From contig CACRXP010000648.1 in assembly GCA_902702965.1 (NCBI GenBank), forward strand, positions 111,115-175,114: 64,000 bases of DNA, in the 5' to 3' direction. This DNA is from Spirometra erinaceieuropaei. Its lineage: Eukaryota > Platyhelminthes > Cestoda > Diphyllobothriidea > Diphyllobothriidae. A model generated the notes under the pieces. It was not told the origin of the DNA, did no database searches, and saw nothing but the letters and a program-made list of their open reading frames with translations. Shown in pieces: positions 25,263 to 34,455 of this stretch (its first letter is position 1; every line of letters begins with the position of its first letter). A program made the position numbers and the translations under genes.

Positions 25263-25268
25263 TTTATT
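25263..25268 (-). promoter_or_regulatory. poly(A) signal AATAAA for the 25.3 kb terminal exon
   Basis: TTTATT on the plus strand is AATAAA on the minus strand. It lies about 70 bases downstream of the stop codon at 25336-25338. The distance fits a short 3' untranslated region. Confidence 0.45.
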
Positions 25269-25335
25269 AGGGCCTTTTCAAGGCAGCAAAAAATGCCTTT
25301 TTTGAAAGAAGTGATCTAGGAGATCGCAAAACAAT

Positions 25336-25473
25336 TCACTTATAATTTACGGCTGCATGGACAGGCTGCGAACGACGCTCAGTCCGCAATCGTTTGTCGG
25401 CCACTTGCCAAGGCCTGGGGCACGACTTCCTGATGTCGGATAAGTCCGTTGAGGCATGCTTCACGCGCTTTGT
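25336..25473 (-). CDS. candidate 3'-terminal exon: basic C-terminal tail of a membrane protein
   Basis: The acceptor on the minus strand is unusually strong: a 20-base T/C-rich tract ending CTTTTAAAG at 25474. Then follow 45 codons in phase 0, a TGA stop (25336-25338) and AATAAA about 70 bases further on. The peptide is rich in K and R (TKRVKHAST, RPWQVADKRLRTERRSQ), as expected for a cytosolic tail. The upstream exon at 26250-26347 ends in phase 0 just after a membrane helix, so joining the two is phase-compatible. A GTAAAT near the end could be an alternative donor. No family is recognised. Confidence 0.5.
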   Translation of the reverse strand, partial: TKRVKHASTDLSDIRKSCPRPWQVADKRLRTERRSQPVHAAVNYK

Positions 25474-25963
25474 CTTTAAAAGAAAAAAAGAAACCAGTTT
25501 ATAATTGTGAGAACAGGCACAGTCCGCAGGAAGACGCTTAAAAAATGTAAAATATGAACATCCTCTATTAGGTGGCAATTCAAGATTGCATCCTATGTGC
25601 AACATATGCATTCCGCATTCCTCAAATGCCCAGACTTGAGTAGATGAACTCCTGTAATATTAATCGCACCCTTCGTCTTGAAACACTCTACAAACTAGAA
25701 ATCACTATGTCCTGGTTAAAGACTGCCACAATTCAAACTTGTTTATGCAAAAGTTAGGACGAGAACTTCCGTCCATATCAAAGGCTGAGGAGTCACGTTA
25801 GGTTTATGAAAACATTTAATGGAATACAAGCAGTTCGCGGTTCCGTTTAGTCAAGTCGATTTACTCTAGCCTCCGGTTTAAAACATATTTCACTGATCAG
25901 AAGAAGAAAATGCGATTGTTGGAACAAGGGGGCTATGGATCTGACGTTTCGGGTTCATAGTCG

Positions 25964-25998
25964 AACCCATCATCTGGGATTTTCAGAGATGATGGGTT
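25964..25998. repeat. 12-bp perfect hairpin
   Basis: AACCCATCATCT (25964-25975) and AGATGATGGGTT (25987-25998) pair perfectly around an 11-base loop. A further CTGACG/CGTCAG pair lies outside. It falls in the candidate intron between the exons at 25336-25473 and 26250-26347. Confidence 0.7.
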
Positions 25999-26249
25999 AG
26001 TGCGGGAATCCAAGGCGTCAGGTCAATAAGTCCCGCGTCCCTGCGATCGCAAGCCCTTATTGTGAAGTGCTTCCTGAAACTCCCCTATTTCCTTCTATTA
26101 GTATCCACTGGCACCCATTGGTTTGATATACAGAAATTAATTAAATCGCGCGATAATGCGGGAAGTAGCAATTTCTTTGCGTCTAAGTTCAAAAAAGCTT
26201 CACCAAAGTCCTTCTTTAGTAAGTCTCGAAAGCGCACTGAAATTCTTAC

Positions 26250-26347
26250 CCAGTTAAACTTCACATAAAGGAACGCCAGAATGACAATCAGACAAAAAAT
26301 ATAAACAATCAACGATAATGTCCACCACTCCTTGTACTTTCGAGTCT
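26250..26347 (-). CDS. candidate internal exon encoding a transmembrane helix
   Basis: The minus-strand acceptor CGTCTTCTTCTCTTGCAG (ending 26348) and donor ACTGG|GTAAGA bound 98 bases: two bases completing a codon, then 32 codons ending in phase 0. The translated segment starts TRKYKEWWTLS and runs into about 20 hydrophobic residues (LIVYIFCLIVILAFLYV), then KFNW. This is a clear single membrane-spanning helix with a charged, tryptophan-bearing juxtamembrane segment. The best partner downstream is the phase-0 terminal exon at 25336-25473, which would give a short basic cytosolic tail. The protein would be a single-pass membrane protein of unknown function. Confidence 0.6.
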
Positions 26348-26723
26348 CTGCAAGAGAAGAAGACGAAATATAAGTTAGAATAATAAAAATTTTCTTGCCT
26401 CACGCAATACAAAGTTTTGATTTAAACGAACAAATCAAAGTTAGGAAACTCAACTATCTGACGAGCGAGGGTGTGTGTGCGTGTGATGCAAATGAGAGTA
26501 TGGAGAACCGAATATTTTAGTACCACCGAAAGTACTACTATCGCTTGAGTGCACTGCTTACAAATGGCTAGAAAGTCAGCCGAAGACGTTTAGGCAAGCC
26601 TCAGGGGTCTGTGGTCCATGGGGATGACTTGTGGGTGATTTGGGCATCAAGAGGCAGTTTGTTTTCGGAAAATAGTTCGACAAACTTAATGGACTAGGGA
26701 GTCATATTTTTACCTTTGGACCT

Positions 26724-26966
26724 TCAGTGCACACACCCTATCCGAGATAATATTAATCGGCTTTCGGAAAAGTACGAAAAGTCCGACGGCTTTCTGGAAT
26801 ATTTAAAAAAACCATATCGCAAATAAAAAAACTGGCTAATTAAACAATCCAAACCCCAAGAAACAGCGAAAGCTCTTTGCAATCTCGGCAATTTTTCAAG
26901 AAATCCTGAAAGCTGCGTCTGATTAATGAAGTCTCCCACAATATTGTAGGTCATGATTCTAAGTTT
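26724..26966 (-). CDS. candidate exon, hypothetical protein
   Basis: The minus-strand acceptor GATTTTATCCAG (ending 26967) is followed by 80 open codons. The first 35 or so look coding (MTYNIVGDFINQTQLSG, FLEKLPRLQRAF), while the rest is aromatic-rich and less convincing. No good donor precedes the stop at 26724, and its phase does not obviously fit the membrane-helix exon downstream. It may belong to the same gene. Confidence 0.3.
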   Translation of the reverse strand, partial: KLRIMTYNIVGDFINQTQLSGFLEKLPRLQRAFAVSWGLDCLISQFFYLRYGFFKYSRKPSDFSYFSESRLILSRIGCVH

Positions 26967-27131
26967 CTGGATAAAATCGCTTCAACTTTTAAATATGGCC
27001 AAGATGACGAAAAAAGCACGCACGACTTTTGCGCAGAAACCAAGTAGAAGCACACTCATAAATTTTTATGCACAATGCAACTGCTCATCATTTAAAAGCA
27101 GCCTGTTGGCGGTTACGCTGTCCGCTTACTA

Positions 27132-28046
27132 CAGTGAGTGACCGATCACATGAAATTTGTCCTCTGTTTGGAAGAAATACGCAAGTAGGGTTACAATATT
27201 TATTATTGTGAAGCATAATCCCGAAATATGTCAGCTGCCACAGGATGCCGGCTTTTTGCACGCATTTTTTTCTAATCGCCTGTAAAAAACTACTCAAAAA
27301 GTTTGATTTTTCCATGGATTTTATGTGCTCTTGTACATTCGAGCACTTTTTTAGAATACCCTAATAAAAGTGTTCTTCCCCGTACTACTTTGGTAGCAAA
27401 TTATGCTCCGTTCAAATTTTAAAAATGAGAGGAATGCCGCGTTTGGTTTTGAAAGTTTACAATTATGAAATTATTCTGAGACCTATAAATAGCCCTCCAA
27501 GTAGTACCGTGTCGGTCAGTTTGGTCGTTTTCTATACGAAATATATAAACTGATCCATTTTCCTTACCAAATTCTACGAACGATATATATTGCCTTGTGA
27601 ATAGCTTGATGCATTATAGAATTTCCATTACATCAATGTACGCAGCGTAGAGTTTTGAAACCTTAAGAGCAAGTGCGGCAACAGGTCAAGTCCAAAAATC
27701 TTCCGGACCTGCTAGCCTCTAAAACCGAAAACTACCCCATCCTGTTGCATAATGGGTACGAGCAAAATACTTTTATGCGCGTTTTCCGAAAACATACTTG
27801 AATTAACAGGGTTGTCGAAATCCAATGGAAAAAAGCTTATTGTTGAAGTAGTCGTTTTTTACGTAACACGGTTTTTTAGGCGGGGGGAAGAAGCGCATTC
27901 AAAGACTGGAATCCTGGAGTGGCCAAAGTGTCTTAGAATTATGTTGCATGACGATTAGTTTTGCAGCCCCCTTATAAGCAATCTTTTTTAATGAAGAACA
28001 AATTCCTGAATCCCAGTTAAAATTTCATGGGATTTGTCAGTCACTA
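27132..28046. mobile_element. TA-flanked fold-back element (copy F3)
   Basis: This 915-base element starts CAGTGAGTGACCGATCACATG after TA (27130-27131) and ends TTGTCAGTCACTA before TA (28047-28048). Inverted pairs include GTTACAATATTTATTATTGTGAAGCATAATCC against GGATTATGCTTCA-like sequence near 27940-27965, and ACAGGATGCCGGC against the segment near 27905. It is more eroded in the middle than F4. No transposase frame is present. Confidence 0.8.
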
Positions 28047-28128
28047 TAATTCGCAGGTATTCCATTTTGTAGCAGCCAACGCCCCTTTAGCAAGTCTACT
28101 TACTTAAAATCAGACTGTTTACACACAG

Positions 28129-28362
28129 AAATTGCAAAGAGCTTGTCGGCCGTTCAAAAACTGCAATAGTTCCGTCAAACGGATCGCGGACTTTTTAAAA
28201 AAGAAATGGACAAACATTAATGAAGAAATGCCTTTGGGAAAGAACTTAAAAACTCCGCTTCTGATCGGCCGCCAGTATTCATACAAAACGCGCAACCCTC
28301 TTTCATCCTGTCACATGCCGCAAACACACTTTGACGCAGTAATGTCTCTCCTGTCCCTTTAA
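28129..28362 (+). CDS. candidate 3'-terminal exon, hypothetical protein
   Basis: The acceptor ACTGTTTACACACAG (AG at 28127-28128) opens 77 codons in phase 0, ending in TAA at 28360-28362. The first 45 codons are lysine-rich and protein-like (SSVKRIADFLKKKWTNINEE, PLGKNLKTPLL). No donor of quality occurs before the stop. It begins 80 bases beyond fold-back element F3 and has no recognised domain. Confidence 0.35.
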   Translation, partial: KLQRACRPFKNCNSSVKRIADFLKKKWTNINEEMPLGKNLKTPLLIGRQYSYKTRNPLSSCHMPQTHFDAVMSLLSL

Positions 28363-28536
28363 TGCATTAGACAGAAATAGAGTGAAATTTGACGCAGCGC
28401 ATTTTCAGGGTTGGAAAAGGTGGTCAAAATCAAAGTTAAAAAGCAGCTCTGCTCGAGAAATCCCCATCTCCGACCCACCATTAAAAGCAGACAACTTTTA
28501 CATCATAAATTAACTAAGGTATGTATTAAAGTTTAC

Positions 28537-28699
28537 TCCAGATACTGTAGGCAGAATGGCATTACAGACAAAAACAAGGGAGATTGGAATGACCATTTCT
28601 GGCTTATTAGTCGTCGTCAGCCTGTCATACCCAAGCCCGAAGTGTGGAACACCCGAGCCTCGAACTCGCGACCTGTTAGTTAGAAGTCCACGCCTCTAA
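28537..28699 (-). mobile_element. tRNA-derived SINE, minus strand (copy S3)
   Basis: Read on the minus strand it contains TTAGAGGCGTGGACTTCTAA, the B box GAGTTCGAGGCTC, then the standard body ending TAATGCCATTCTGCCTACAG. The first bases of the tRNA-like head, before TTAGAGG, are missing. The break is exactly where the opposed copy S4 begins. Confidence 0.85.
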
Positions 28700-28900
28700 G
28701 CCTCGGGTGTTCCACACTGCGGGGTTGTGTATGACTGGCTGACGACGGCTAATAAGCCAGAAATGGCCATTCCAGCCTCCCTTGTCGGCAATAACATACT
28801 GCCTATATCATGCGCCGCTGTGCGGCTGCGGAATGGGTCTGAGAGAGAGCCCGTAAGGCACAACGGAACGAGTGCTTTCCGTGCGCAACGATCGGTGAGC
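28700..28900 (+). mobile_element. tRNA-derived SINE body and tail (copy S4)
   Basis: It starts after the tRNA B box with GCCTCGGGTGTTCCACACTG, continues with the family body (GGCCATTCCAGCCTCCCTTG) and a tail of about 110 bases (GTAAGGCACAACGGAACGAG). The inverted tail copy at 17655-17780 defines the same tail. Confidence 0.8.
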
Positions 28901-30699
28901 GCCCCCTACCATTCTGGATACTGTCTTGAAAGCATTTCAAACTCGGCTAGCGACACTGATACCTATCAGCCCTCTAATTTGTCAAATACTTATCGATCAG
29001 ATTGGAAGATCTGATCGCAAATTGGCGTACGTCTGACAACTTTCTTACACGCACAGTTTAAGCAACATAAATGAATTTGCGTAGGACATATTTCTCGAAG
29101 ATGGGCGTCAATCGCAAATAAAAACTGGTGAATACTGGAGACCGTGTTGTGTGAACACAACATTTACTTTTGAAGAAACGACTGGGCAGTTTTTCCGGTT
29201 GCTCATTATCTAGGGGGAAATCACACCTTTTATTCTGCCATCGAGTCAATTGTTTGGTTGGATATTTCACAACTTCATCAACCGATGATTTTGGGAGGCG
29301 CATCTTTTTACTGTTTCCTCCTCTACAAAAGTACTTCTGCTCCACAAATACTATGGAAGAGCGCAATTTGGGCATCTGACTTAATAATTGATGTAATTCA
29401 CTGGAGATATACGGGTAATCAACAATTAATTAATCAGTAGAGTCCCAATGTGCTTATCTAAACTGCGATTGGTTGGATGTGGTCGCACGTTCCCGCTCAC
29501 TGCAAAAAAGACCACAACATTTCGTAAAACAGAATGTTAGTTTCCGGTTAAATTCAGTTGAAATGTTTTGAGTTAGGTATTGTTGTAGTTCTCTAAATAG
29601 TACGGAGCCTCGGGAAACAGATGATAAATCACATGAGGCCTAGTCATGGTCCGTTTATTAGATGTAATAGGGAACAACAAACGGCCTGTAAGGAGTCCAA
29701 AATCAGATACGCGATGCACTGCTCAATTGATATTTACAGTTTAGGAGCTTCAGTCAGATCACTTGTACAAAATACCCGAGAGACTCTGAAAAATTGTCTA
29801 TTAAGCCCCATACAACAACAAAGTCTAGTTAACATAAAGGTAGGATAGTCAGTTGCACTTTTTATCTACACTGCTAGAGGTGACAGCAGCGAAACCACAA
29901 TAAACCGGTGAATAAACCGAGGAATTGCATTCTACACGAATTGCGGCAGTAAACTTGAACAGCGTTTCAGACATCGGCTAACTACCGATTCAGGTACATG
30001 ACAAAGTGAAATTAACTTTATGAAAATTCTTATTTGAAACAATTCTCTACCAAACCATAACTCCCAAAAGCTTCGAGTCAAATGAGCAACTAGTTACTAA
30101 AATAGTTTCCGGGGCTTTGTTTTAATGAAGGCTAGATGCGCTGCTTTCATTGACGTGAAACCAACACACAGACATTCCGACTTCATAACCCTATGTTTTC
30201 TGGGCAGCGGTACTAATAACTAAAGGTCTAAAGCCGCCCCTTTGATGAGTGACATCAAAAGAACTTTAGTCAAAACTTTTTCAACCTGCAAATTAGTTGT
30301 CAGAAAAACATTCCTTTTTCCGAGCTCTGTTAAAGTTATAAGAAAGACAGGATTTACTGGAATCCCCGAGTATAATGGCCTTCCACTGAGTTACGGTAAG
30401 CAAATATCTGACAAACGAAACAATATGAAATGAGCATAACTCACTTAAGCGTAATAGCATAGAGTCACAGTTAACCAACTACGTTAGGCCAATGAAGGGT
30501 GGTTAGGGAGTGATGACGGGAGGTGGGGGGACAGGCTGAGGAAATGACAGCGTAGGAGACATGTTCGCTGGACCACAACCAGAACTGAATGTCCACCTTG
30601 ATATCAAAGTTAATTAAGTTACGTACATGCGTTCAGTGTCATGGCTTCCCTCTGCATACAGAAAGGGAAACGGAGTAACCTCTGTGTGTGTGTGTGTCC
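28901..30699. other. no supported gene
   Basis: Only a 9-bp hairpin (CGATCAGAT ... ATCTGATCG, about 28992-29015) and a short GT run (30683-30697) stand out. Opposed open frames at 29058-29440 are not convincing. Confidence 0.4.
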
Positions 30700-31181
30700 T
30701 CCAAACGGGCCACGCGTTAGATGCGCTGGACCAACACGGGGGCCACATCGGACTCTGGCAGGCGTTATCTTTGCGTAATAACAAATGCCAACATTTGTGG
30801 GGTGCGCTGGCGGACCCTGTTGTCGGCATTCGTCGCTCAACTGGACCACTGCCGCCACCCCATTGTTTTGTGGTCAAAATCCTGGTCATTTGTGTGTGGA
30901 CCAGGGGGTGCGGAGTGGAGCGCCAAGGCGAGGATCCGTCCGAGCCATCCACCTGCGGCCTCCCCCGTCTCCGGTCATCTTGACTCTGTCTTGACACCGG
31001 GCTCAGGCGGGGGAGGAGGAGAGAGTGTAGGTAGATGCAACGCAAGTCTACTGGCACTATAAACCCCTGCGTAAGTCACCGTCCCTGCTCCCACAATGCA
31101 GTCTGTTGGGCATCCGGTGGACATCGTCGAAATCGACGGTCGAACTGTCGTGTGTATGTGTGTGTGTATGTGTGTGGGGGG
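30700..31181 (+). mobile_element. zinc-finger LINE 3'-tail fragment (copy L5)
   Basis: The stretch from about 30868 (TCAAAATCCTGGTCATTTGT, then GACCAGGGGGTGCGGAGTGG, TTGACACCGGGCTCAGGCGG and CTACTGGCACTATAAACCCC) to the GT-rich end at 31148-31181 is close to copies L6 and the main element. The first 170 bases are more diverged, so the left border is approximate. Several overlapping frames of over 100 codons here come from the GC-rich repeat, not from genes. Confidence 0.85.
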
Positions 31182-31654
31182 GTGTAGGGATGTCAGCGGT
31201 GGGTCCACGTGATGGTCGTAGTGGTCGCTCACTTGCTTGCAGGTGAGACTACGCCTAGCGTCCATTTGCTGGCACCTAACTCTCACCTGTGGCTCCACGT
31301 AGCTGGGCTCTGCTCAGCGGCCACACTCCGGGCAACCGTCTCGACCGGCGGGCTAAACCAGGTGAGGGTATCCGTGCGTGCACCTGCACGCGCGGTACTG
31401 TGGTCTGCGCTGGCCGGATGGATCTTCGCGTCGACATCGTCGAGACGAGGCTCTGCCTGGACCATCGCAGGAGGCCACCAGGTAAGTTCCCCCTCAGGTA
31501 AGTGCATTTGCTCTGTTTCTTCCTTTTGTCTGCTGAAGTTCCTTGTCGAATGCTGCTCTTGCTGCCTGCCTTCTGTATGCTAGTCTGTCTGTTAATAGAT
31601 AAACGACACCCTCGATGCCTGCTGCGATTGTCTGTCCGTCAGTCTATGCCACTC
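31182..31654. other. GC-rich spacer between two opposed LINE tails
   Basis: This stretch of about 470 bases holds several donor-like motifs (GTGAGA at 31243, GTGAGG at 31362, GTAAGT at 31482 and 31498). It has no frame that clearly codes. It could be an unrecognised repeat or host sequence. Confidence 0.35.
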
Positions 31655-32902
31655 TCTACTGACAGTTCGACCATCGGTTTCGATGATGTCCACCGTGTGC
31701 CCCACAGACTGCATTGTGGGAGCAGGGACGGTGACTTACGCAGGGGTTTATAGTGCCAGTAGACTTGCGTAGCATCTACCTACACACTCTCCTCGTCCCC
31801 CGCCTGAGCCCGGTGTCAAGACCAAGTCAAGAAGACCGGAGACGAGAGAGGCCGCAGGTGGATGGCTCGGACGGATCCTCACCTTGGCGTTCCACCACAC
31901 CCCCTGGCCCACACAACAAATAACCAGGATTTCAACCAACACAAGAGAGATTTGGAGGCTGGCACGGCCGAAGCCGCACCTGGGCGTGCCGCCAACGCCC
32001 GGCTCGGATCCCACACTGTGATGGGGGTGCCATAAAGGCCACATTAAAAAGGAGTCATTGCAGCCTGACTCTCAGACCGCCTCCGGTCAAGGAGGAGGTC
32101 CAAGATACCCCGTCAGTTGGCAACCTTCCAAGCCACGGCTTTTAGCGCACCGTGATAGCTTCAAGCGCGTCAGATTGTTTATAGTGAGGAGAAAGTGCGC
32201 TGAGTCGTCAACCTCACTCTCCCTTCCCACTCCCACACGCCAGCCGCTGTCCGAGCCGGTCAGCAGACTGGAGTGGGGAATGGGCGCGGTGGCTGTCATG
32301 GTCGACTGACCATGACTGCGCGCGCCACGGCACGACCTGGCCCCCCATACACACAAACACCAGGATTTCACACAACGGGGGTTGAACGGCGTGTCTCTCA
32401 CTTGCGTGAGAGTGCCGTGGAAGGTGCTGTTGCAGCCCGTCCCCAGCCCACCAGTCCGCCACTACACACAACACACAACGTGACGAACTGCGTGAACCGA
32501 GAGCAGGCCTCAATCAGCAACCTTCCTATCCACGACGCATGACGTGTCGGGATAGTCTCGGACACAAGTCACCTGTGCAGCCGAAGCCGCATGGGGACCG
32601 AGTCGAGATGCACACTTCCCACTTGCGTGGGAGGCGGCAGTTGAGTGCATGAGGTGTGTGGGGGTTGATGTCTGGTGGGGTGATGGTGTTAGGAGGTAGG
32701 GAGTGAGGGAATGTGTGGTGTGACCGGCGGTTGTCTACCGCAGGTCGTCGTGGATGCGCATGTGGCCGAATAGACCCATGCGATGCGTGAAGGTGCGAGG
32801 GCAGTGTGGGCAGTGGAGGCGAGTGCGGTGGGTGTAGGTTGGTGCTCCAGGCACTGGTTCGCCAGTCTCTGTGCGATGGATTCGCAAGTGACCGACCAGG
32901 CC
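31655..32902 (-). mobile_element. zinc-finger LINE, 5'-truncated copy (L6)
   Basis: On the minus strand homology to the main element starts abruptly at 32902 inside a zinc-finger codon run (GGCCTGGTCGGTCACTTGCG). It runs through the end of the open frame (stop at 32735-32737) and about 900 bases of 3' untranslated region. It ends with GGTCGAACTGTC at about 31660. It lacks the GT-repeat end seen on other copies. It is the best guide to what the assembly gap in the main element contains. Confidence 0.9.
32735..32902 (-). pseudogene. C-terminal zinc-finger pair of LINE ORF (truncated copy)
   Basis: The minus strand encodes the second half of one C2H2 finger ([15 protein letters not shown]), the linker [14 protein letters not shown], a second finger ([21 protein letters not shown]) and then DDLR and a TAG stop at 32735-32737. 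This shows where the family's open frame normally ends. The 5' part is missing because the insertion is truncated. Confidence 0.85.
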
Positions 32903-33119
32903 AGCTAGGTGTTACGGTGCTTGACTTTGTGTGGTGCCCTCACTTTGTCTCTGACTGATGACTGTGTCCGCTTGTCCACTCTAGTTCTAAGTCCCATAGC
33001 GTTAGGTAGTGTGTATGCTCTCTCCTACTTCACTCCATCACATCATCACCACCACCACCAAGGTCCCAGGCCAATTCGGGTCGTTCTCTCACTAACCAAA
33101 AAGTCGTGGCCCATAGTGG

Positions 33120-33411
33120 AGTCCGGCAGCCGTCTGGGATAACCGGGCAACCCTGTTCAGGGATGCGTTGCGTGCCCCCGCGAGGGGGAGGGGGCTAGAA
33201 AAGGTGCCCTAAAGGTCGCTGGGAACCACGCTGTCTGTAGGCTGGCCGTGGTTGCAGACAAAAAACACACGGTCGAAACAGCCAAAACCGAAACTACAAC
33301 AATAACAATCACTCTCTTCCTCTTCCAGCCTATTCTTCTTCTTCTTCTTATTCTTATTCTTCTTCTTCTCCTACTCCTACTTTTCGCCGCTGCAGTCGCC
33401 AGACTGGCAGG
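33120..33411 (+). promoter_or_regulatory. structured LINE 5' leader
   Basis: Contains CCCCC-GCGA-GGGGG (33175-33188), a perfect hairpin with a GNRA tetraloop. A second stem is AACCACG/CGTGGTT (33224-33230 and 33247-33253), and there is a short CCCT-GTTC-AGGG stem (33151-33162). A TCT-rich tract (33331-33370) follows an acceptor-like CTTCCTCTTCCAG (to 33328). Such folding and internal promoters are typical of LINE leaders. I could not fit a known self-cleaving ribozyme fold. Confidence 0.5.
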
Positions 33412-34455
33412 GTGAGCCCGCTTACTCTGGCAGCCTGGAATGTTCGTTCCCTTTTAGACAGTCCGAGGAGCAACCGACCGGAACGGAGGACGGCGCTAGT
33501 GGCACGAGAACTGGCGCGCTACAAAGTGGACATCGCCGCACTCAGCGAGACCCGATTCTCCGAACAAGGCCAACTGGAGGAGGTGGGTGCCGGCTACACC
33601 TTCTTCTGGAGTGGTCGACCCAGGGCAGAGCGACGTGACGCGGGTGTCGTCTTTGCCATCCGGACCGACATCGTGGGACGACTGCCCTGTCTACCGCAGG
33701 GAATCAGCGATCGCCTGATGAACCTCCGCCTGCCTCTCCGGCGAGGAGGCAAATTCGCCACCATCATCAGCGCCTACGCTCCGCCGATGAGCAGCCCCGA
33801 CGCCGCCGCAAGAGACAAGTTCTACGAGGACCTGCACGTCCTCTTGGCGACTGTGTCGAAGGCGGACAAGTTGATTGTCCTTGGCGACTTCAACGCCCGC
33901 GTCAGCACAGACCATACTGCCTGGAGAGGAGTGCTGGGCCCCCACGGTCTCCGCGGCTCCAACGACAATGGTCTGCTGCTCCTCCGCACCTGCGCAGAAC
34001 ACCGCCTCATCCTGACGAACACGCTCTTCTGTCTGCCGGAGCGAGAGAAGGCCACCTGGAGGCATCCTCGGTCGCGTCAGTGGCACCTACTGGACTATGT
34101 CCTCGTCCGGAGGCGAGATCAGCGGGACGTGCTGGTGACGAAGGCGATCGCGGGTGCTGACGGGTGGACCGACCATCGCCTCGTCATCTCGAAGATGCGT
34201 ATTCGCCTACAGCCTCGCAGGAGACCCCAAGGTAGGCGACCCCCAGGTAAGCTGAATATTGCTTTGTTGTCTTTGCCCGCTCATCATCTTCATTTCAGCA
34301 ACGAGCTAGCTCAACGGCTAGACAACCTCCCCATCGCCGATGCCGCCGCTGCCAAGAAGGCCTCCGTGGAGAACCGCTGGTGTCAACCGCGAGACACGGT
34401 CCAGTCGACGGCGCTCGCCGTCCTCGGTCGCGCTCCCCGCCAACACCAGGACTGA
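33412..34455 (+). CDS. LINE apurinic/apyrimidinic-type endonuclease domain
   Basis: This is the exonuclease-endonuclease-phosphatase fold that nicks target DNA for target-primed reverse transcription. Numbering from 33412, visible motifs are WNVRSLLD (9-16), LSETRF with the catalytic glutamate at 46, SAYAPP (120-125), GDFNAR (158-163), HLLDYVLV (225-232) and TDHRLV with the last Asp-His pair at 254-255. The frame is open upstream to a TAG at 33238-33240, but no in-frame ATG lies between, so the listed start (a GTG) is only a convenience. The frame halts at TGA 34453-34455. The same frame then continues without a shift, so the stop is a point mutation in this copy. Confidence 0.9.
   Translation: MSPLTLAAWNVRSLLDSPRSNRPERRTALVARELARYKVDIAALSETRFSEQGQLEEVGAGYTFFWSGRPRAERRDAGVVFAIRTDIVGRLPCLPQGISDRLMNLRLPLRRGGKFATIISAYAPPMSSPDAAARDKFYEDLHVLLATVSKADKLIVLGDFNARVSTDHTAWRGVLGPHGLRGSNDNGLLLLRTCAEHRLILTNTLFCLPEREKATWRHPRSRQWHLLDYVLVRRRDQRDVLVTKAIAGADGWTDHRLVISKMRIRLQPRRRPQGRRPPGKLNIALLSLPAHHLHFSNELAQRLDNLPIADAAAAKKASVENRWCQPRDTVQSTALAVLGRAPRQHQD

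Noticed and set aside
30614..31062. Several overlapping frames of 70-147 codons on both strands
   Set aside because: They fall within or beside LINE 3' tail sequence, are rich in Gly/Arg/Pro, and similar shadow frames recur in other tail copies.
33120..33260. An HDV-like ribozyme at the LINE 5' end
   Set aside because: Hairpins are present, but I could not place the nested double pseudoknot with its P1 and GGGCAAC-type strand. It was kept only as a structural observation.
33691..34086. Antisense frames of over 100 codons within the LINE endonuclease and RT
   Set aside because: They are shadows of GC-rich coding sequence on the other strand. All motifs belong to the plus-strand frame.
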